Shown here piece after piece: positions 17,420-25,951 of a stretch of 64,000 nucleotides of DNA (position 1 is the stretch's first letter; each line of letters begins with the position of its first letter). The stretch covers positions 2,315,001 to 2,379,000 of the forward strand of contig NZ_LT859959.1 in the NCBI RefSeq assembly GCF_900176205.1, written 5' to 3'. Both the position numbers and the translations under genes were made by a program. Origin of the DNA: Bradyrhizobium sp. ORS 285. Its GTDB lineage: Bacteria; Pseudomonadota; Alphaproteobacteria; Rhizobiales; Xanthobacteraceae. The notes beneath the pieces were generated by a model. That model made no database searches. It was given only the letters and a program-made list of their open reading frames with translations, and was not told the origin of the DNA.

Positions 17420-18477
17420 TGAAGGCCGCGCTCATCGGTGCCGGGCAGATCGCCCGCCAGCATCTTGCCTGTCTCAACACGCTCCCCGGCGTCCAGCTTG
17501 CCGCGATCTGCGACCTGTCGCCGGCGACGGCGGAGGCGGCGTCCGAGCGCTACGCCATTCCGTCCTGGTTCACCGATCACCGTGCGATGCTGGAGACGGT
17601 GCGACCCGACGTCGTGCATGTCACGACGCCGCCGACCTCGCACTTCCGACTGGCGATCGATGCGCTCCAGGCCGGCGCGCATGTGATCGTCGAGAAGCCG
17701 GCGACCTCGACCTTCGAGGAGCTTCAGACCCTGACGCTGCGGGCGAGGCAGGTCGGCCGCCACGTCGTCGAGGACTACAACTACGTCTTCAACCGGGCGC
17801 CGCAGGAGATCCTGCGCCGCATCGAGACCGGCGCGTTCGGAGCCGTCACCCATGTCGACGTTCTGATCTGTCTGGACATCCTCGGTCCCGATGGCTTTGC
17901 CGATCCAAATGCGCCGCATCCGGCGCTCAATCTGGCCGGCGGCGCGATCGCCGATTTCCTGCCGCATCTCGCCTCGCTGGCGCACGCCTTTGTCGGCCCG
18001 CATCGCCACGCGCAGACCGTCTGGAGCAAGCGCAAGCCGTCGCCGCTGCCGTTCGACGAGTTTCGCTGCGTGGTCGAAGCCGAACGCGGCACCGCGACGC
18101 TCGGCTTCAGCGCCAGCGCGCAGCCGGATGCGTTCTGGCTGCGGGTCTATGGCGAGCGGATGCAGGCGACCGCCAATCTGTTCGAGACCCGGCTCACCTT
18201 CGATGGCCCGCGCAACGTGCCGAAGCCGCTGCGCCCGTTCTTCAGCGGGCTCGAGGAGGGCAGCGACATCCGCCGTGCCGCGCTGTCGACCCTGCTGCGC
18301 AAGTTCAAGGGGCCCGGCGCCTATGAGGGCCTGTGGGAGTTTCTCGCTCGCACCTATCAAGCGCTCGGCTCGCGGGCGCCGCTGCCGATCAGCGCCGAGG
18401 ACGTTCTCGCTGTCAATCGGATGGTCGAGGCGATGAAGCCGACAGAGCGGGTCGAGATGAAGGAGCTGGCGATATGA
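17419..18477 (+). CDS. Gfo/Idh/MocA family oxidoreductase
   Basis: 352 residues. N-terminal Rossmann motif G-A-G-Q-I-A at residues 7-12, then VHVTTPPTSHF and the E-K-P motif (VIVEKPA) near residue 95, with a C-terminal alpha/beta domain. Enzymes of this family oxidise or reduce sugar hydroxyls with NAD(P), for example at C3 of UDP-hexoses before amination. The start overlaps the preceding stop by one base, so the pair is coupled. Together with the epimerase and asparagine synthase that follow, it suggests synthesis of a modified uronic or amino sugar. Confidence 0.86.
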   Translation: MKAALIGAGQIARQHLACLNTLPGVQLAAICDLSPATAEAASERYAIPSWFTDHRAMLETVRPDVVHVTTPPTSHFRLAIDALQAGAHVIVEKPATSTFEELQTLTLRARQVGRHVVEDYNYVFNRAPQEILRRIETGAFGAVTHVDVLICLDILGPDGFADPNAPHPALNLAGGAIADFLPHLASLAHAFVGPHRHAQTVWSKRKPSPLPFDEFRCVVEAERGTATLGFSASAQPDAFWLRVYGERMQATANLFETRLTFDGPRNVPKPLRPFFSGLEEGSDIRRAALSTLLRKFKGPGAYEGLWEFLARTYQALGSRAPLPISAEDVLAVNRMVEAMKPTERVEMKELAI

Positions 18478-19505
18478 GGGCTCTCGTCACGGGCGCCAAC
18501 GGCTTTCTCGGCCGTCACGTGGTGAACGCGCTGCTCGCGCGCGGCATCGCGGTGCGTGCCATGGTGCGTCCCGCAACCCGTGTGGAGCCACTGAGCTGGC
18601 CGGCCTCGGTCGATATCGTGAGGGCGGATCTCCGCACCTCGCGCGAGCTCGCCTGTGCCTTCGACAATGTCGACGTGCTGATTCATCTGGCCGCTGTGGT
18701 GTCCGGCGGAGAGGATGCCCAGTTCGCCGGCACGGTCGGCGGAACCGAGCGGCTGCTCGAGGCGATGGCGAGCAGTGGCTGCCGCCGGCTCGTGCTGTGC
18801 AGCAGCTTCTCCATCTATGATTACACGGCAACGCGCGAGGTCCTCGATGAGGCCGCGCCGCTGCAGCAGACGCCGGACGTCTACACGCGCGGCGGCTACA
18901 CCGTCGCCAAATGGTGGCAGGAGCGGGTGACGCGCCGCCTTGCCGAGACGCATGGCTGGGACCTCACCGTGCTTCGCCCCGGATTTATCTGGGGACGGGA
19001 TCACGGCTATCTCGCCGCGCTCGGCCAGCAGATCGGTCGGCATCACGTCGTGATCGGTCCGTTGACTCGCATCCCCATGACCCATGTCGAGAACTGCGCC
19101 GATGTCTTCGCGCTGGCGGCTGTGGATCCGCGTGCGAAGGGGCAGACGCTGAACGTGGTCGACGCCCCCGGCGAGCGCGTCTGGACCTATCTGTCCGACT
19201 ACATCAGCGGCACCGGCGCGCGCGGTGTCCGGCTGCCGGTCCCGCATTGGCTTGCCAGCGCGGCGGTGCGGCTGGCGTTCGCAACGGTGTTCAGGCGAGC
19301 AACGAAAGTGCCGGCGATCCTGACGCCAAAGAAGTTCGACGCGATGCTCAAGCCGCTGCGCTTCGACAATCGCAAGCTGAGGGAGACGCTCGGCTGGACG
19401 CCGCCGCTCGACTACCAGCAATGTCTCGCGCGCACCTACGGTCCTGCGCCGGTGCCGGCCGAGGCGCTGGCGTCGTGGTCGTCAGGCACCGCGGCTTCGA
19501 CGTGA
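18474..19505 (+). CDS. NAD-dependent epimerase/dehydratase
   Basis: 343 residues. T-G-A-N-G-F-L-G NAD motif at residues 6-13, VLIHLAAVVSGG, LVLCSSFSIYDY (catalytic Ser region) and Y-T-V-A-K as the Y-x3-K pair. ATG 18474 overlaps the previous stop by 4 bases. It belongs to the extended SDR sugar epimerases; the C-terminal VTKVPAILTPKKFDAML-like region is typical of the atypical/UDP-glucose epimerase-related group. Substrate unknown. Confidence 0.87.
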   Translation: MRALVTGANGFLGRHVVNALLARGIAVRAMVRPATRVEPLSWPASVDIVRADLRTSRELACAFDNVDVLIHLAAVVSGGEDAQFAGTVGGTERLLEAMASSGCRRLVLCSSFSIYDYTATREVLDEAAPLQQTPDVYTRGGYTVAKWWQERVTRRLAETHGWDLTVLRPGFIWGRDHGYLAALGQQIGRHHVVIGPLTRIPMTHVENCADVFALAAVDPRAKGQTLNVVDAPGERVWTYLSDYISGTGARGVRLPVPHWLASAAVRLAFATVFRRATKVPAILTPKKFDAMLKPLRFDNRKLRETLGWTPPLDYQQCLARTYGPAPVPAEALASWSSGTAAST

Positions 19506-19571
19506 GCGCGGCGATGATCCTGCAAGACGACGATCGTTCGTGACCTCGCATATGGCAGGTGGATTGCTCTG

Positions 19572-21512
19572 ATGTGTGGCATCGCCGGAATCATCGGCCG
19601 CGTCGACGACGACAATCGTGCAGCGCTGCAGCGGATGAACGACGTCATGCTCCACCGCGGCCCGGATGCAGGGGGAACCTGGACGTCTGAGCCGGACGAG
19701 CGCGGCTGGGGCGCGCTGCTGGCGCACCGCCGGCTTGCGATCCTCGATCTGTCGCCCGCTGGTGTGCAGCCGATGACGGACCCCGTCACCGGTCACGTCA
19801 TCGTCTTCAACGGCGAGATCTACAACTATGCTGACCTGCGGCTGCGGCTGATCGGAGAGGGCCAGCACTTCAGCTCGACCGGTGACACCGCGGTGATGCT
19901 GCGCGCGCTCGGCCTGCACGGGCCCGAGGCGGTGAGCTGGCTGCGCGGCATGTTCGCGTTCGCCTGCTGGGACCCAAATGCGCGCCAGCTGCTGCTCGCG
20001 CGCGATCCCCTCGGCATCAAGCCGCTCTATGTGGCTCGCCCGGACACTCCGAATGCCGGCTGGTCGCTGGCCTTCGCGTCCGAGCTGCGCGCGTTGCTTG
20101 CCTCGGGCCTTCTCGGCAAGCCGCAGCTCGATCCACAGGCGGTGGCGAGCGCCGTCTGGAACGGCTTTGTCGCCGGCCCCGGCACCGCCGTGAAGGGCGT
20201 CGCGCTGTTGTCGCCAGGTCACCTCACGGCCTTCGATGGCGCCGGCAATGTGACCCGAGACGAGGACTACTGGGCGATTCCCGGCCATGCGCCGGAGCAG
20301 ACGATCGAGGAGGACGAGCTCGCCGCCGTGCTGGAGGAGACGCTGCGACTGCATCTCGCCAGCGACGTGCCGCTGGCGGTCTTCCTGTCCGGCGGCATCG
20401 ATTCCTCGGTCATGGCCAATTTGGCGCAGCGTGCCGCGAAACATCCGATCCATACCTTCACACTGGCCTTCGAGGAGCAGGAACTCAACGAAGGTCCGAT
20501 CGCGCAACGGATTGCCGACGCCATCGGCACCGCGCATCACGAGGTGGTGCTGACCGAGCAGCATTTCGTCGACAATCTCGAGGCTGCGCTCGACAGCCTG
20601 GATCAGCCGACCTTCGACGGCTTGAACGCCTACTACATGTCGCATGCCATTCGCAGCGCGGGCTTCACGGTGGCGTTGTCAGGCACCGGAGGTGACGAGC
20701 TGTTCGGCGGCTACACGTCGTTCCGCGATCTTCCGGTCATGCGGCAATGGTCACAGCGGACGGAGATGGTGCCGGCGGGCTTGAAGGTCGCTGCGGCGGC
20801 GCTGTCCGCGCGGATGCTGTCGCCGTCGCGTGGCGCGGTTGCCTCGCAGACGCGCTGGGCCAAGCTTCCGGAGATGGTCCGCCGCGGCGATGATCTGCTG
20901 GCGCTGTATCAGATGGCCTACGCGCTGTTCCTTCCGAACTTCCAGCGCGAGCTGCTCGCGCCGGATCTGGTCGCGACGCTGAACGACGGCCTGTCGGCGC
21001 CGATGCGGGCCAAGATCACGGCAGAGACGCGCGGACGCACGCCGCTGTCGGCGATCAGCGTCATGGAGCAGCGCCTGTTCCTCGGCGAGCGGCTGCTGCG
21101 CGACAATGACGTGGCCAGCATGGCGGCTTCGCTGGAGCAGCGCGTGCCGCTGGTCGATCAGGTGCTGTTCGAAACCGTGGACCGGCTGACCGACGAGGTG
21201 CGCTATCAACCCCTGCGCAGCAAGGCGATGCTGAGGCGCATCGGCCTGCGCGGGCTCGATCTCAAGCTGTTCGACCGGCCGAAGAGCGGCTTCGTGCTGC
21301 CGATGGATCGCTGGATCCGCCGCGGCTTGCAGGACGCCATGGACCGGACGCTGCGAGACCCCCAGGCGATCGCGCCGGTCGGACTGAACCCGGCCGCCGT
21401 CGCGCGGCTCTGGCAAGCCTTCCTCGACGGCGCGCCCGGCATCTATTGGTCGCGCGTATGGTCGATCTATGTGTTCGTCCGCTGGTGTCACCGCCACCGC
21501 GTTTTTCGGTGA
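19572..21512 (+). CDS. asnB: Asparagine synthase (glutamine-hydrolysing) family amidotransferase
   Basis: 646 residues in the AsnB layout: class II glutaminase domain with Cys2 as nucleophile (MCGIAGIIG), then the synthetase domain with the PP-loop S-G-G-I-D-S-S near residue 274 and SGTGGDELFGGY near 375. In polysaccharide clusters such enzymes often amidate sugar carboxyl groups rather than aspartate. It closes a four-gene run beginning at 16088. It could also be a housekeeping-type asparagine synthetase; context favours polymer decoration. Confidence 0.88.
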   Translation: MCGIAGIIGRVDDDNRAALQRMNDVMLHRGPDAGGTWTSEPDERGWGALLAHRRLAILDLSPAGVQPMTDPVTGHVIVFNGEIYNYADLRLRLIGEGQHFSSTGDTAVMLRALGLHGPEAVSWLRGMFAFACWDPNARQLLLARDPLGIKPLYVARPDTPNAGWSLAFASELRALLASGLLGKPQLDPQAVASAVWNGFVAGPGTAVKGVALLSPGHLTAFDGAGNVTRDEDYWAIPGHAPEQTIEEDELAAVLEETLRLHLASDVPLAVFLSGGIDSSVMANLAQRAAKHPIHTFTLAFEEQELNEGPIAQRIADAIGTAHHEVVLTEQHFVDNLEAALDSLDQPTFDGLNAYYMSHAIRSAGFTVALSGTGGDELFGGYTSFRDLPVMRQWSQRTEMVPAGLKVAAAALSARMLSPSRGAVASQTRWAKLPEMVRRGDDLLALYQMAYALFLPNFQRELLAPDLVATLNDGLSAPMRAKITAETRGRTPLSAISVMEQRLFLGERLLRDNDVASMAASLEQRVPLVDQVLFETVDRLTDEVRYQPLRSKAMLRRIGLRGLDLKLFDRPKSGFVLPMDRWIRRGLQDAMDRTLRDPQAIAPVGLNPAAVARLWQAFLDGAPGIYWSRVWSIYVFVRWCHRHRVFR

Positions 21513-21524
21513 CGAACAAAAGCC

Positions 21525-22748
21525 TCAGGCTTCAGCTTCCGCGAAATTGCCAGCTGATGCGGCCGAGGTTCTCCGTTCGCCCTTCGCGGCGGCCCCCGGC
21601 CTCAAGCTATGCCTGAGCTGTCTGAAATACGGCTCGACGAACCGCTCGATCGCTGCGGCATAGACGATGGAGATCAGCAGAGCGAGCGGAAAGAGCAGGT
21701 AGGGCTTGGCTGCAATGGCGGGAAAGTTCTTGTCGATGGCCTGGATGACCACGTAGTGGACCAGGTAGATCGCGTAGGAATAGGTGCCGAGCGTCATCAA
21801 CCCCGGGCGATTGAGAGGACGAAACAGCGGAGCATCGGCGAACCGGACGGCGAAGTAGAACAGCGGCATCAGGGCGAGGCCCTGGAGGCTGTAGCGCGCC
21901 GTCTCTCGAAACGTCGGATCGCGGTAGATCAGGGACACCAGCAGCACGGCGACAGCGCCCACCAGGAGCAGCCATTGCGCGGCTGACATCGCGGCCGCAG
22001 GCGCACGCTGACGCGCGGGGTTGATGACCAGCGCGAGGATGCAGCCAAAGGCGATCGAATCGATGCGGGTGTCCGAGGCGTAATAGGTCCGGTCGGAGAA
22101 GAAGCCGGGGGCATGGACGAGATGAATTCGCCAGGCGAGAACTGCGAGGCAGAGACCGCCGAGCAGCATGCCGATGGTCCGCGGTCGCAGCGCCGCGCCG
22201 AGCAGCGCGGTCATCAGCAGCGGATAGATGATATAGAAATGCTCCTCGACCGCGAGCGACCATAGAATGCCGGTGCCGTCGGGAACGGTGTTGCCGGGGT
22301 CGAAGAACAGGCCGTAGTAGTTGGCAAAGTACAGAACCTGGGCGGCCAGTCCCTTCCAGGTGATCCCGCCGTCGAGCAGGCCCGCATAGGTGAGGCCATA
22401 GGCGATCGCCAATGTGATCAGCAAAGGCGGCATCAGTCTGAACGCGCGGCGCGCGTAGAATTTCGAGATGGCCAGCGTGCCGGTCCGCTCATGCTCTGAT
22501 AGCATGAGGGTCGTGATCAGGAAGCCGCTCAGGAAGAAGAAGACGGTGACGCCGAAGCCGCCAGGTATCTGCGCCTGCAGTCCGGAATGGCCGAGGACGA
22601 CGATCAGCACCGATAATGCCCGGATGCCGTCCAGCGACGGAATCGTGACGGACATGCCGGCCTGCGCCGGCGCAATGGTGCGCCCGTCGCAGAGGGGCGA
22701 GGCCGGGGAGGCGGCGCGCAGAGGGCTTGATTCGAGGATATCGGCCAT
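21525..22748 (-). CDS. Membrane acyltransferase (acyltransferase 3/OafA family)
   Basis: 407 residues with about ten membrane helices. The family marker is near the N-terminus: IPSLDGIRALSVLIVVLGHSG, with the catalytic R-x-H pair, then GGFGVTVFFFLSGFLIT and ILWSLAVEEHFYIIYPLL. Such proteins O-acetylate (or succinylate) polysaccharide units in the periplasm. It follows the GT2 gene at 22823 in the same direction (74-base gap), so the two are likely co-transcribed from the AT island near 23816. Confidence 0.9.
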   Translation of the reverse strand: MADILESSPLRAASPASPLCDGRTIAPAQAGMSVTIPSLDGIRALSVLIVVLGHSGLQAQIPGGFGVTVFFFLSGFLITTLMLSEHERTGTLAISKFYARRAFRLMPPLLITLAIAYGLTYAGLLDGGITWKGLAAQVLYFANYYGLFFDPGNTVPDGTGILWSLAVEEHFYIIYPLLMTALLGAALRPRTIGMLLGGLCLAVLAWRIHLVHAPGFFSDRTYYASDTRIDSIAFGCILALVINPARQRAPAAAMSAAQWLLLVGAVAVLLVSLIYRDPTFRETARYSLQGLALMPLFYFAVRFADAPLFRPLNRPGLMTLGTYSYAIYLVHYVVIQAIDKNFPAIAAKPYLLFPLALLISIVYAAAIERFVEPYFRQLRHSLRPGAAAKGERRTSAASAGNFAEAEA

Positions 22749-22822
22749 GGTGCCCGCAAAATTCGGAGAAGGATTTCAGCGTCGCAAATGCCCAGTCGAC
22801 ACCGCTGCGATCGGTTGTCTGA

Positions 22823-23773
22823 TCAACTGGTCTCGGTCAGGGGATGCGTGGCCCGCCACAGCGCGGCGCGCTCGGCATTGATCCGCGCCGTGGCCGCCCG
22901 CTTGCCAAGACGCAGGCAGGCGCGCTGATAGGCGCGCAGGAAGTGTCGGAACTCGAGATCGTCGTAGCGCGGCAGCCCCTTCAGCCAGCTGCGGAAGTAG
23001 CCCCACAGCATCGCCATGCTGCCGATCAGGGCGGGATAGGCCGGCAGGTGATAGACCGCGACCGCGACATGATAGAGCGGCGACGTGCCCATGAAATACT
23101 GGCCGAAGCCCTTGCGCAGCCGGCCGGTCCAGATGCCCTTGTGACTGGCGCCTTGCGGCCGCAGATGGATGAAGCGCAGCGCCTCGCTGTCGATGCTCTC
23201 GGCGATCCAGCCGAGCATGCGGCAGCGGTGGCAGTCGATGCCGTCCCACATCACCTGGCGCACGAAGCCGCCGATCTCCTGGAAGCAGGCGACGCGATAG
23301 AATTTGGTCATGCCGACCGACATCTCGTCGCCGCAGACCTCCGGCTGCAGCGCGCCGGTCTGCGGATGGACGAACCACGGCTTGCCCGAGGTGGTTCCGA
23401 CTCGCGGATCCGCCTCCATCCGCTCCATCAGCAGCTCGAAATAGCGCGCGGGCAGATCGAGGTCCATGTCGAGCTTGCAGACATAGTCGAAATCCTCGAG
23501 CCGCACCGTGTCGAGCCCGGCATAGAAGGCTTCGATCACGCCAGGCCCGACCTTGCGTCCGCCGCGATCGGCGCGGCGCACGACGCGCAGATAGGGCAGG
23601 CGCTGGGCATATTCGTCGAGGATTTGCGGCGTGTCGTCGCTCGATCCGTCGTCGACGACGATCCACAGTGCCGGCGGCACCGATTGCGCCGCGACGCTGT
23701 CGAGCGTTCGGCGAAGATAGTCGGCCTCGTCCCGGCACGGCGAGATCAGCAGGTAGCGGCGCGATGGCGTCAC
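22823..23773 (-). CDS. GT2-family glycosyltransferase
   Basis: 316 residues, GT-A fold: YLLISPCRDEADYLRRTLDSV at the start, VDDGSSDDTP near residue 42 for nucleotide binding, and the acidic metal motif D-M-D-L-D near residue 102. The later W-D-G-I-D-C-H-R-C segment holds the acceptor-site region, and a C-terminal hydrophobic stretch (HVAVAVYHLPAYPALIGSMAML) may anchor it to the membrane. It probably builds one linkage of the repeat unit. It begins the leftward unit with the acyltransferase. Confidence 0.88.
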   Translation of the reverse strand: MTPSRRYLLISPCRDEADYLRRTLDSVAAQSVPPALWIVVDDGSSDDTPQILDEYAQRLPYLRVVRRADRGGRKVGPGVIEAFYAGLDTVRLEDFDYVCKLDMDLDLPARYFELLMERMEADPRVGTTSGKPWFVHPQTGALQPEVCGDEMSVGMTKFYRVACFQEIGGFVRQVMWDGIDCHRCRMLGWIAESIDSEALRFIHLRPQGASHKGIWTGRLRKGFGQYFMGTSPLYHVAVAVYHLPAYPALIGSMAMLWGYFRSWLKGLPRYDDLEFRHFLRAYQRACLRLGKRAATARINAERAALWRATHPLTETS

Positions 23774-23815
23774 GTCTCAATCCTTCCGTCGAAAGCCGCG
23801 GCGACCGACTGGCTT

Positions 23816-23882
23816 TCAATAAATTAAATAACGATTTAATATTATGTCGCGGCGCGTGTCAAAATCATGGTGATTTTAAATC
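23816..23882. promoter_or_regulatory. AT island between GT2 and the beta-helix gene
   Basis: Contains AATAAATTAAATAACG, GATTTAATATT and, after a short GC gap, GATTTTAAATC. It lies between divergent genes, 43 bases upstream of the GT2 start (minus) and about 55 bases upstream of the chosen beta-helix start (plus), so it can serve both. Confidence 0.5.
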
Positions 23883-23935
23883 GGCGCAGCCTCGGCGGAC
23901 TGGCCGAGCCTGCTGACGCGGAAAGGGCTGGTGGC

Positions 23936-25924
23936 ATGGGCGTCGTGAACAGAACAGCTCTCCGCGCCGCGTTCCTGGCGGCGCTGGCGATCTCTCGGCC
24001 TGCCGGCTGCCGGGCCGAAGCCGCGCAGCCGGCGACATCACTGCAACCAGCATCGGCCGTGACATTGTTGCCGGCAGATCGCGTGGCCGTTTGGACGCCG
24101 GGCCTGATGTCAGCAGGTGGGATTCCGAACCGCACCACCATCTATCGAACATTGTCGCCCAGCGGAGCCGACGACACCGCCGCGATTCAGGCGGCGCTCT
24201 ATGCCGCGCCGATCGGGCAGGTGGTGATGCTCGGACCTGGCACGTTCATTCTGAGCGAGCCGCTGTTGATCAATCGTCCGGTCACGCTCCGCGGCTCGGG
24301 TGCCGGTACGACCAGGCTCGTCAAGCCAAACGGCGCAAGGGCGAGAACGTCTGCAGTCCTCGCGGGCACCAGGGGCATTCTGACGCCGGTCGATCCGAGC
24401 TCGTATGCCTATGATCCCAAGCCCGTCATCATCGTCGGTCCATCCCGGTGGAATAACGGCCCCGACAGCACTGCCTCGCGGAGCTTGGTGGCCGATGGCA
24501 GCCAGGGGGCGACGAGCATCACGTTGGCCAACGCTGCGCAGTTGCGGGCCGGCGACATCGTCCTGCTCGACGAAGTCTCCGGCGCCTCATGGCAGGCAAC
24601 GCCATCCGGCTTTCCGTCGAACGCCAAGGTTTGGCAAGGCGATCGCGTCGCCTGGAACATGCACAATCCGGTGCAGCCGGGCGACGACAATGGCGCGGCG
24701 AATGCATCGGGCCCCCATGATCAGACGCCCGGCGTGCTGCCGAAATCGATGTCGTGGTTCGCGCGGGTGGATCGGGCGACCTCGGAGATCAAGGAGATCG
24801 CGTCGGTTTCAGGAGCCACGGTGACGTTCACCTCGCCCCTGACGATCAGCTACCGCAGCAGCCACGACGCCCAGCTCACCCCCTACAGTACCGATCCCAA
24901 CAGCGGCGGCCACGCCGCCAACAACCGTGACATCCATGTCGCCCATGTGGGCGTCGAGCATCTCAGCATTATCGGCGGCGCGGATGGAGCGCTGAGGTTC
25001 GAGACCGCCGCCTATTCATGGGCCAAAGGGATCGAAGTCACGCAGTGGCTCGGTGAGGGCGTGGCGATCAACAATTCGTTCCGGGTCGAGTTGCGCGATT
25101 CCTATATTCACGCCGGCTCATGGCCGCAGCCCGGCGGAGCCGGTTATGCGCTCAGCCTGGCCTGGGGCTCGTCGGAGGTCCTGATCGAGAACAACATCCT
25201 CGTCGACGTCTGCAAGACCATGGTGTTCCGCTCGTCCGGCGCCGGCAGCGTCGTCGGCTACAACTATGCCGACGATTCCTTCGATTTCGACAATCCCGGC
25301 TGGGTCGAGGTCGGGATCAACGCGTCGCATATGGCGGGCTCGCACCATGTCCTGTTCGAGGGCAACCTGTCCCATAACGCCGACAGCGACTTCACGCATG
25401 GCAACGCCATCTATCTGACCTTCTTCCGCAATCATCTGACAGGCCAGCGCCAGCGCTTCGTCGACCGTTCAGGCCTGCGGACCATCGGGCTTGCGTATGG
25501 ATCCTGGTGGGATTCCTTCGTCGGCAATGTGTTGGGCCAATCCGGGCGCATGAGAGGCTGGAGCTATGATGATCCTTCGATGGCAGCCAACACGGCACGT
25601 TGGGGGCAGGGCGGATCGGGGAACATCTGGATGCTCGGCTATGATCCGGAGCGATGGACGATGGGGCCGGATCCGAAGACGTTGGCGACTTTGATCCGTG
25701 GGGGCAATTTCGATTATCTCACCAATACGGTTGTCTGGACTGAGGGCCTGCAGGCCCGGCCCTTGCCGGCGTCGTTGTACCTCACCGCCAAGCCGGCCTT
25801 CTTCGGCGATTTCTCCTGGCCCTGGGTCGATCCGGTCGGTGATCCCAAGCTGCATACGTTGCCGGCCAAGGCACGGCTCGATGCCGGGACACCGTTCGCT
25901 CCAGCGCCGGGCGCGGCACGCTAG
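23936..25924 (+). CDS. Secreted right-handed beta-helix protein, candidate polysaccharide lyase or hydrolase
   Basis: 662 residues from ATG 23936, which has AAAGGG 8 bases upstream and yields a signal peptide (NRTALRAAFLAALAISRPAG); the upstream ATG 23867 lies in the AT island and would spoil it. The mature region shows the Pectate_lyase_3-type entry (SGADDTAAIQAALYAAP, LGPGTFILSEPLLI) and then repeated short strands (VEHLSIIGG, RVELRDSYIHAG, SEVLIENNILVD, HHVLFEGNLSHN), a parallel beta-helix. Such proteins trim, cleave or bind exopolysaccharide in the periplasm or outside. A PAGC sequence near the cleavage site is only an imperfect lipobox. It sits beside the polymerase gene, which fits a chain-length or release role. 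Confidence 0.8.
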   Translation: MGVVNRTALRAAFLAALAISRPAGCRAEAAQPATSLQPASAVTLLPADRVAVWTPGLMSAGGIPNRTTIYRTLSPSGADDTAAIQAALYAAPIGQVVMLGPGTFILSEPLLINRPVTLRGSGAGTTRLVKPNGARARTSAVLAGTRGILTPVDPSSYAYDPKPVIIVGPSRWNNGPDSTASRSLVADGSQGATSITLANAAQLRAGDIVLLDEVSGASWQATPSGFPSNAKVWQGDRVAWNMHNPVQPGDDNGAANASGPHDQTPGVLPKSMSWFARVDRATSEIKEIASVSGATVTFTSPLTISYRSSHDAQLTPYSTDPNSGGHAANNRDIHVAHVGVEHLSIIGGADGALRFETAAYSWAKGIEVTQWLGEGVAINNSFRVELRDSYIHAGSWPQPGGAGYALSLAWGSSEVLIENNILVDVCKTMVFRSSGAGSVVGYNYADDSFDFDNPGWVEVGINASHMAGSHHVLFEGNLSHNADSDFTHGNAIYLTFFRNHLTGQRQRFVDRSGLRTIGLAYGSWWDSFVGNVLGQSGRMRGWSYDDPSMAANTARWGQGGSGNIWMLGYDPERWTMGPDPKTLATLIRGGNFDYLTNTVVWTEGLQARPLPASLYLTAKPAFFGDFSWPWVDPVGDPKLHTLPAKARLDAGTPFAPAPGAAR

Positions 25925-25951
25925 GCCGCGGGGCCAGCGCACGAGGCACGC

